From Spirochaetes bacterium GWF1_49_6 (lineage in GTDB: Bacteria; Spirochaetota; Brevinematia; Brevinematales; GWF1-51-8), in NCBI GenBank assembly GCA_001829395.1, contig MIBD01000036.1:3534-12049 (forward strand): 8,516 bases of DNA. Direction: 5' to 3'. Both the position numbers and the translations under genes were made by a program. Positions 5,628 to 8,516 of this stretch are shown here, piece after piece (position 1 is the stretch's first letter; the number at the start of each line of letters is the position of its first letter). A model generated the notes under the pieces. The model was not told the DNA's origin, made no database searches, and saw only the letters and a program-made list of their open reading frames with translations.

Positions 5628-6632
5628 ATGCCGAAAGAGGTGGCTCATTGGACGTTCGCTAAAAAGGCGCTCGACTGTTTAAAAAGCGAATCCCCGTTAC
5701 GCCGTCTCATCGATGAACACAAATTCCTATACTATACCGCCGCGCTCGCGCCGGATTCCCCGTACTATTATACCAGCGGTTACCGGTGGAAGGCCTATCG
5801 TCTGGCGGGTTCGAGGATACATAACAGTAAGGATTCCTATCAGGTATTACGAAACCTTCTCGGGGCTTACCGTGATCGGAACTATCCGGCCGTATGGGTA
5901 TTTCTAGCGGGGGTATTGTCCCATTTTATGTGCGACGCGGTATTTCACCCGTTCGTCATCCATTTCAGCGGAGACAGCGCGGACAAGAAAGGGCGCGTGT
6001 ATATCGATACAATCTACCGTCATTCGACTATCGAGACGATGATGGATATGTACTACTGGGACGAGGAACCGCTTCCGGGGGGCAGGTTTTTCAGGGATTA
6101 CGTATCGCAGGTGGAATTGCCGTTCGGGGAATTCGCGGAATTATTAAAAATCCTTTATGCCCGCGGGCAATCGCTCGATAATAGAATTATCATGAATTAT
6201 ATGAATAAACATTCTCGGACGCAGGCGATGTTCCAGAAGAAATGGCCGCATGTCATGCTCCGTTCGCTCGATCTGGCGACCGGCCGTTCCCTCCGGCATT
6301 TTATGGCGCTGTTCTACCCGTTAAAACACCCCAAGCCGTCCGAATTGTTCCGTTATCCGGTCGCGTTCAGGCATCCCCTCACCGGGGAACGGCAGGTATC
6401 GTCGATACGCGAGCTGGAGAAGGAAGCGGTCGATAGTACCGTCGAATGGTTCAGGAAGATCGACGCGTTCTGGGATACCCCCGATTTATGGACGATATTC
6501 GACCATGAGATCGGGCCGAACCTGAAGACCGGCGTACCCGATTCGATAGGTGAGGATATGCGCTTCTTTAACACTGAGGTCTCCGTGTGGAATATTATCA
6601 AACAGCCCGCCGGGCCGTTTAACTATATCTGA
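5628..6632 (+). CDS. Zinc-dependent phospholipase C-family protein
   Basis: The protein has 334 residues. The start at 5628 has GGAGG 6 nt upstream and lies 2 bp after the cupin stop, whereas upstream in-frame starts would overlap the cupin gene. Metal-ligand-like residues fall in the order and spacing of the bacterial zinc phospholipase C / S1-P1 nuclease fold: H7, D43, H65, H99 and D103 (SHFMCDAVFHPF), a further histidine at 107 or 112, then H132 and E136 (HSTIETMMD). The fold hydrolyses phosphodiester head groups through a three-zinc centre. No signal peptide precedes the domain and conserved residues begin almost at the N-terminus, unlike secreted clostridial enzymes. It is therefore probably cytosolic, and its substrate, if any, is unknown. 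Residues beyond about 215 are a family-specific helical tail. Confidence 0.82.
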   Translation: MPKEVAHWTFAKKALDCLKSESPLRRLIDEHKFLYYTAALAPDSPYYYTSGYRWKAYRLAGSRIHNSKDSYQVLRNLLGAYRDRNYPAVWVFLAGVLSHFMCDAVFHPFVIHFSGDSADKKGRVYIDTIYRHSTIETMMDMYYWDEEPLPGGRFFRDYVSQVELPFGEFAELLKILYARGQSLDNRIIMNYMNKHSRTQAMFQKKWPHVMLRSLDLATGRSLRHFMALFYPLKHPKPSELFRYPVAFRHPLTGERQVSSIRELEKEAVDSTVEWFRKIDAFWDTPDLWTIFDHEIGPNLKTGVPDSIGEDMRFFNTEVSVWNIIKQPAGPFNYI

Positions 6633-6642
6633 ACGGTCGGAT

Positions 6643-6671
6643 TTGCTTTATTATCAGAATATTATTATATT
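6643..6671 (+). promoter_or_regulatory. Possible promoter in the AT-rich spacer before the tandem paralogues
   Basis: TTGCTT (6643-6648), a 17-bp spacer and TATATT (6666-6671) make a plausible promoter in a 55-bp AT-rich gap. Its start site would fall at about 6678, within the Shine-Dalgarno AAGGA (6676-6680), leaving a very short leader. This is a weak assignment, and read-through from the phospholipase gene is equally possible. Confidence 0.25.
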
Positions 6672-6687
6672 ATATAAGGAATGAGCT

Positions 6688-7002
6688 ATGGCGATGATGT
6701 TGGAATTCTGGAAAAACGGCGCGATGAGGAAAATCTATGTCAATTTTGACAGGCAGGTAATGAGCCTGAGCGCGTTTTTACAGTATCCCGAAGCAAAGGC
6801 AATCGTAAAGTTGATGTATAACAAGATCGCCTCGGAATATACATCGGAGCTCAAGGATACTGAGCTTCGGACAGTCGGGGAGTTTATCCATAATCATTTT
6901 CTGAGACTGGATAAGAAGTTCGATGTGGTGGTACTCGGAGATGAAAACAGGCGAACTGTTTTGTTCAATGTTGAAGATAATCAGTTCAGCGAAAACTATT
7001 AA
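6688..7002 (+). CDS. Small protein of unknown function, paralogue A
   Basis: The protein has 104 residues, with TAAGGA 7 nt before the ATG. I do not recognise the family. It is soluble, with no signal peptide, membrane helix or cysteine. The pattern suggests a compact alpha/beta fold: a strand (LEFWK), a strand (KIYVNF, 15-20), a helix (about 34-58), a helix (VGEFIHNHFLRL), then two strands (FDVVVLG and TVLFNVED). It aligns without gaps to the next gene over about 99 residues with roughly half the positions identical, including blocks YTSELKDT, TVGEFI and DVV.LG. The two copies arose by tandem duplication and have diverged. Its base composition looks more AT-rich than the cupin and phospholipase genes before it. 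The gap to paralogue B is 12 bp, so they are co-transcribed. Confidence 0.8.
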   Translation: MAMMLEFWKNGAMRKIYVNFDRQVMSLSAFLQYPEAKAIVKLMYNKIASEYTSELKDTELRTVGEFIHNHFLRLDKKFDVVVLGDENRRTVLFNVEDNQFSENY

Positions 7003-7014
7003 TGCGGGGGATAT

Positions 7015-7314
7015 ATGGCTATCACGCTTGAGTTTTGGAAAAGCAAGCCCCTGAATACGATTTGCGTGAATTTTAACCAGGGTACTTTCCCGCTAAGGGA
7101 CTTTCTCCTGATGGCCGACGCGAAGAAGGTCGTGAAGGCGATGTATAAGAAGATCGAACGGGATTATACAAGCGAATTGAAGGACACGATTCCCGGCACG
7201 GTCGGCGAGTTTATCAAGAAGCATTTTTTAGACTATGATAAAAACTACGATGTGGTAATTCTCGGGGAGGAACCGAACTGGTCGGTGATTTTCAACCTCG
7301 AGGATAAAAAATAG
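7015..7314 (+). CDS. Small protein of unknown function, paralogue B
   Basis: The protein has 99 residues, with a GGGGGA ribosome site shortly before the ATG. It is the second member of the tandem pair and keeps the same blocks: LEFWK near the start, VNF at 18-20, a helix with MYKKIERDYTSELKDT, TVGEFIKKHFL, and DVVILG before a final strand (SVIFNLED). It lacks the five extra C-terminal residues of paralogue A. Differences concentrate in the first loop (residues 10-30) and in the turn after LG, suggesting that two related surfaces or partners have diverged on one fold. It is followed after 18 bp by the copper chaperone gene, so it is probably in the same transcript. No function can be assigned. 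Confidence 0.8.
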   Translation: MAITLEFWKSKPLNTICVNFNQGTFPLRDFLLMADAKKVVKAMYKKIERDYTSELKDTIPGTVGEFIKKHFLDYDKNYDVVILGEEPNWSVIFNLEDKK

Positions 7315-7332
7315 ACTTACAGGAGGAATTAT

Positions 7333-7530
7333 ATGAAACAGAAGGTAAAAATAGACGGGATGAGCTGTATGCATTGCGTGAAAGCGGTGCAGGAGGCATT
7401 ATCTACGGTGAAGGGTATTTCCGATATCGCGGTTAAAATCGGCGAGGCGGAATTTACTACCGGCGGCGGATTCGACATGAACTCGGTGCGTACCGCTATC
7501 GAAGATGCCGGGTACGAGGTAGTGTCCTAA
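7333..7530 (+). CDS. copZ: CopZ-like heavy-metal-associated (HMA) copper chaperone
   Basis: The protein has 65 residues and is a single HMA domain of the usual length. The metal site is GMSCMHC, with C12 and C15 in the MxCxxC motif of Cu(I) chaperones, and the fold ends in the typical AIEDAGYEV. An AGGAGG Shine-Dalgarno 6 nt before the ATG predicts strong translation. It would bind Cu(I) in the cytosol and hand it to the HMA domain of the copper ATPase encoded from 7989. The stop codon lies only 2 bp from the stop of the convergent membrane-protein gene, with no room for a terminator between them. A role with another soft metal cannot be excluded, but the neighbouring ATPase favours copper. 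Confidence 0.88.
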   Translation: MKQKVKIDGMSCMHCVKAVQEALSTVKGISDIAVKIGEAEFTTGGGFDMNSVRTAIEDAGYEVVS

Positions 7531-7532
7531 CT

Positions 7533-7862
7533 TTACAGCGACGGCCCCGCGACGATCATCGAGAACATCACGATCATCATCACAATCATAAAGAGCGACA
7601 TCAGTATTCCCGCGATCGCCATCACTTTGCCGCGTTCGTTCTCAGGATCGAGCCGGAGTAAGCCCATGACGCATAACACGAGCGCGATCACCTGCGAGAT
7701 AAGCACCATCAGGTTGACCGACCAGAACGTGTACAGCATGACGGGAAGCCCCATCAGGATAAACGTACCCCCGACAGTGAACGAAAATACGGACACTGAA
7801 AGGATGAAGCCCGTCAGTATCTGGGATTGATATTTTTTATGCGGTAAAAAGCGCTCCGGCAT
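7533..7862 (-). CDS. Small integral membrane protein, three predicted helices, function unknown
   Basis: The protein has 109 residues from the ATG at 7862, which has GGGAGGGG just upstream. An in-frame ATG at 7883 lies upstream of the predicted transcription start and lacks a good ribosome site. Hydrophobic stretches at about 15-45, 49-69 and 80-105 predict three, perhaps four, membrane helices. The last is very methionine-rich (MAIAGILMSL, then FMIVMMIVMF). A polar loop LDPENERGKV (71-80) precedes it. The pattern of a charged loop followed by AIAGI resembles small DUF4190-like membrane proteins, but this is only a resemblance. It sits between copZ and copA on the opposite strand, with its own strong promoter. 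A copper role is possible from context, and the methionines are compatible with Cu(I) contact, but neither point is evidence of function. Confidence 0.8.
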   Translation of the reverse strand: MPERFLPHKKYQSQILTGFILSVSVFSFTVGGTFILMGLPVMLYTFWSVNLMVLISQVIALVLCVMGLLRLDPENERGKVMAIAGILMSLFMIVMMIVMFSMIVAGPSL

Positions 7863-7885
7863 TGCCCCTCCCGGGAAGACCATAG

Positions 7886-7914
7886 ATTCTAACCTGCGAT
7901 TTGCTTCATGTCAA
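7886..7914 (-). promoter_or_regulatory. Near-consensus sigma-70 promoter of the small membrane protein gene
   Basis: On the minus strand TTGACA (7914-7909) is separated by exactly 17 bp from TAGAAT (7891-7886), the best promoter match in the window. Transcription should start near 7879, about 17 nt before the ATG at 7862, which rules out the longer start at 7883. It faces away from copA, and the two genes share a 126-bp divergent control region. Confidence 0.8.
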
Positions 7915-7935
7915 TAATCTCGGCGCGAATTTAAT

Positions 7936-7964
7936 TTGCCTAAATCCTGACATATCATTAAATT
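7936..7964 (+). promoter_or_regulatory. Possible copA promoter
   Basis: TTGCCT (7936-7941) and TAAATT (7959-7964) are separated by 17 bp, and a start near 7971 would leave a short leader before the ribosome site. The match is modest. I see no convincing CopY, CueR or CsoR operator, so copper control is not visible from the sequence. Confidence 0.35.
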
Positions 7965-7988
7965 CTAATATAGATTACGGAGGGCGTT

Positions 7989-8516
7989 ATGGTAAAAAAA
8001 ATAGAGGTCGCTATAGAAGGAATGACCTGCGCGGCGTGTTCCGCACGGGTGGCGAAATCGCTGAATAAGCAGGACGGAGTCATCGACGCGGCGGTGAACC
8101 TCGCGGCGGAGAAAGCATATATCGTCTACGACCCCAAAAAGATAACCACCGATGCAATGGTAAAAACCGTCGAACGCGCGGGATACCGTCTCGTCCTCGA
8201 CGCGAAAAAAGCGCTGACCGAGGAAGAGCGCTTCCGCAATGTCCGCGTGAATTTTATTACCGCGCTCATTTTCGCGGGCCCCGGCGCGCTTCTCATGCTG
8301 TTCCACATGATGGGATGGCTGCACCTGCCGTACTGGGATTATATCGAAATTATCCTCACCCTGCCCGTACTCTTTTTCTCCGGCCGTCATGTGATGAAAA
8401 ACGCGCTCCTTTCGACGCTCAGCCTGTCGCCGGGAATGGACGTACTGATCGCGATGGGTTCGCTCGCGTCGCTGTCGACGGGAATCATGCGCATATTCGG
8501 CGTTCCGGTGTCCAAC
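7989..8516 (+). CDS. copA: CopA-type P1B copper-translocating ATPase, N-terminal part (cut by the window edge)
   Basis: The frame is open from ATG at 7989, with GGAGGG about 4 nt before it, to the right edge, giving 176 codons. Residues 3-68 are an HMA domain with the Cu(I) motif GMTCAAC (C14 and C17) and the closing ERAGYRL. Hydrophobic helices follow at about 86-108 (NFITALIFAGPGALLMLF), 117-131 (DYIEIILTLPVLFFSG) and 152-170, including MDVLIAMGSLASLSTG, a signature of copper P1B-ATPases. The CPC metal site, phosphorylation DKTGT loop and ATP-binding domain lie beyond the window. The enzyme would export Cu(I) from the cytosol across the inner membrane, supplied by CopZ. Only one N-terminal HMA domain is present. 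Silver or other soft-metal specificity cannot be settled from this part. Confidence 0.93.
   Translation, partial: MVKKIEVAIEGMTCAACSARVAKSLNKQDGVIDAAVNLAAEKAYIVYDPKKITTDAMVKTVERAGYRLVLDAKKALTEEERFRNVRVNFITALIFAGPGALLMLFHMMGWLHLPYWDYIEIILTLPVLFFSGRHVMKNALLSTLSLSPGMDVLIAMGSLASLSTGIMRIFGVPVSN

Noticed and set aside
7915..7988. Copper-responsive operator (CopY, CueR or CsoR type) before copA
   Set aside because: No TACANNTGTA box, no long-spacer MerR-type promoter and no G-tract palindrome of the CsoR kind could be found in the spacer.
7965..8390. A 141-codon minus-strand frame opposite copA
   Set aside because: The plus strand here encodes an unmistakable HMA domain and P1B-ATPase helices, and the opposite frame is a shadow.

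Overview
The window looks like a piece of a free-living or environmental spirochaete chromosome. The main reason is the long minus-strand gene that fills the left third. It encodes an acidic, disordered N-terminal region, one membrane helix and then a periplasmic TPR array, which is the architecture of the spirochaetal periplasmic flagellar collar protein FlcA. The genes look moderately GC-rich and the spacers are strikingly AT-rich. The lineage is inferred from protein architecture and remembered family features, not from a database search. No rRNA, tRNA, CRISPR array, transposase or integrase was seen.

Left block, minus strand, 4762 to 1. A strong promoter (TTGGCA, 17-bp spacer, extended -10 TGTTATAAT) drives a thioredoxin-fold protein with a CPHS active site. 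It is followed by comF, coupled by an overlapping stop/start, and 118 bp later by the flcA-like gene, which runs off the left edge. A textbook minus-strand terminator (6-bp GC-rich stem, GAAA tetraloop, T-run) abuts the -35 element of this operon. No convincing minus-strand gene feeds it.

Spacer, about 4790-5151. It holds no convincing gene but is dense in structure. It contains a 14-codon minus-strand mini-ORF ending beside the terminator, an imperfect 34-bp direct repeat with a 42-bp period, a candidate plus-strand promoter, and a leader predicted to fold into a 12-bp closing helix with two internal hairpins. One arm of the second hairpin can instead pair with the Shine-Dalgarno sequence of the next gene, so this is a candidate cis-regulatory RNA.

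Right block, plus strand, 5152-7530. A WbuC-type cupin starting at GTG is followed after 2 bp by a zinc-dependent phospholipase C-family protein. Next come two tandem small paralogues of unknown function, roughly half identical to each other, and a CopZ-like HMA metallochaperone. A small three-helix membrane protein is then encoded on the minus strand. It converges on copZ with 2 bp between the stop codons and has its own near-consensus promoter. The last gene is the 5' end of a CopA-type copper ATPase, cut by the right edge. CopZ and CopA would form a copper capture and export pair. The small paralogues and the membrane protein are unassigned genes embedded in that copper locus.
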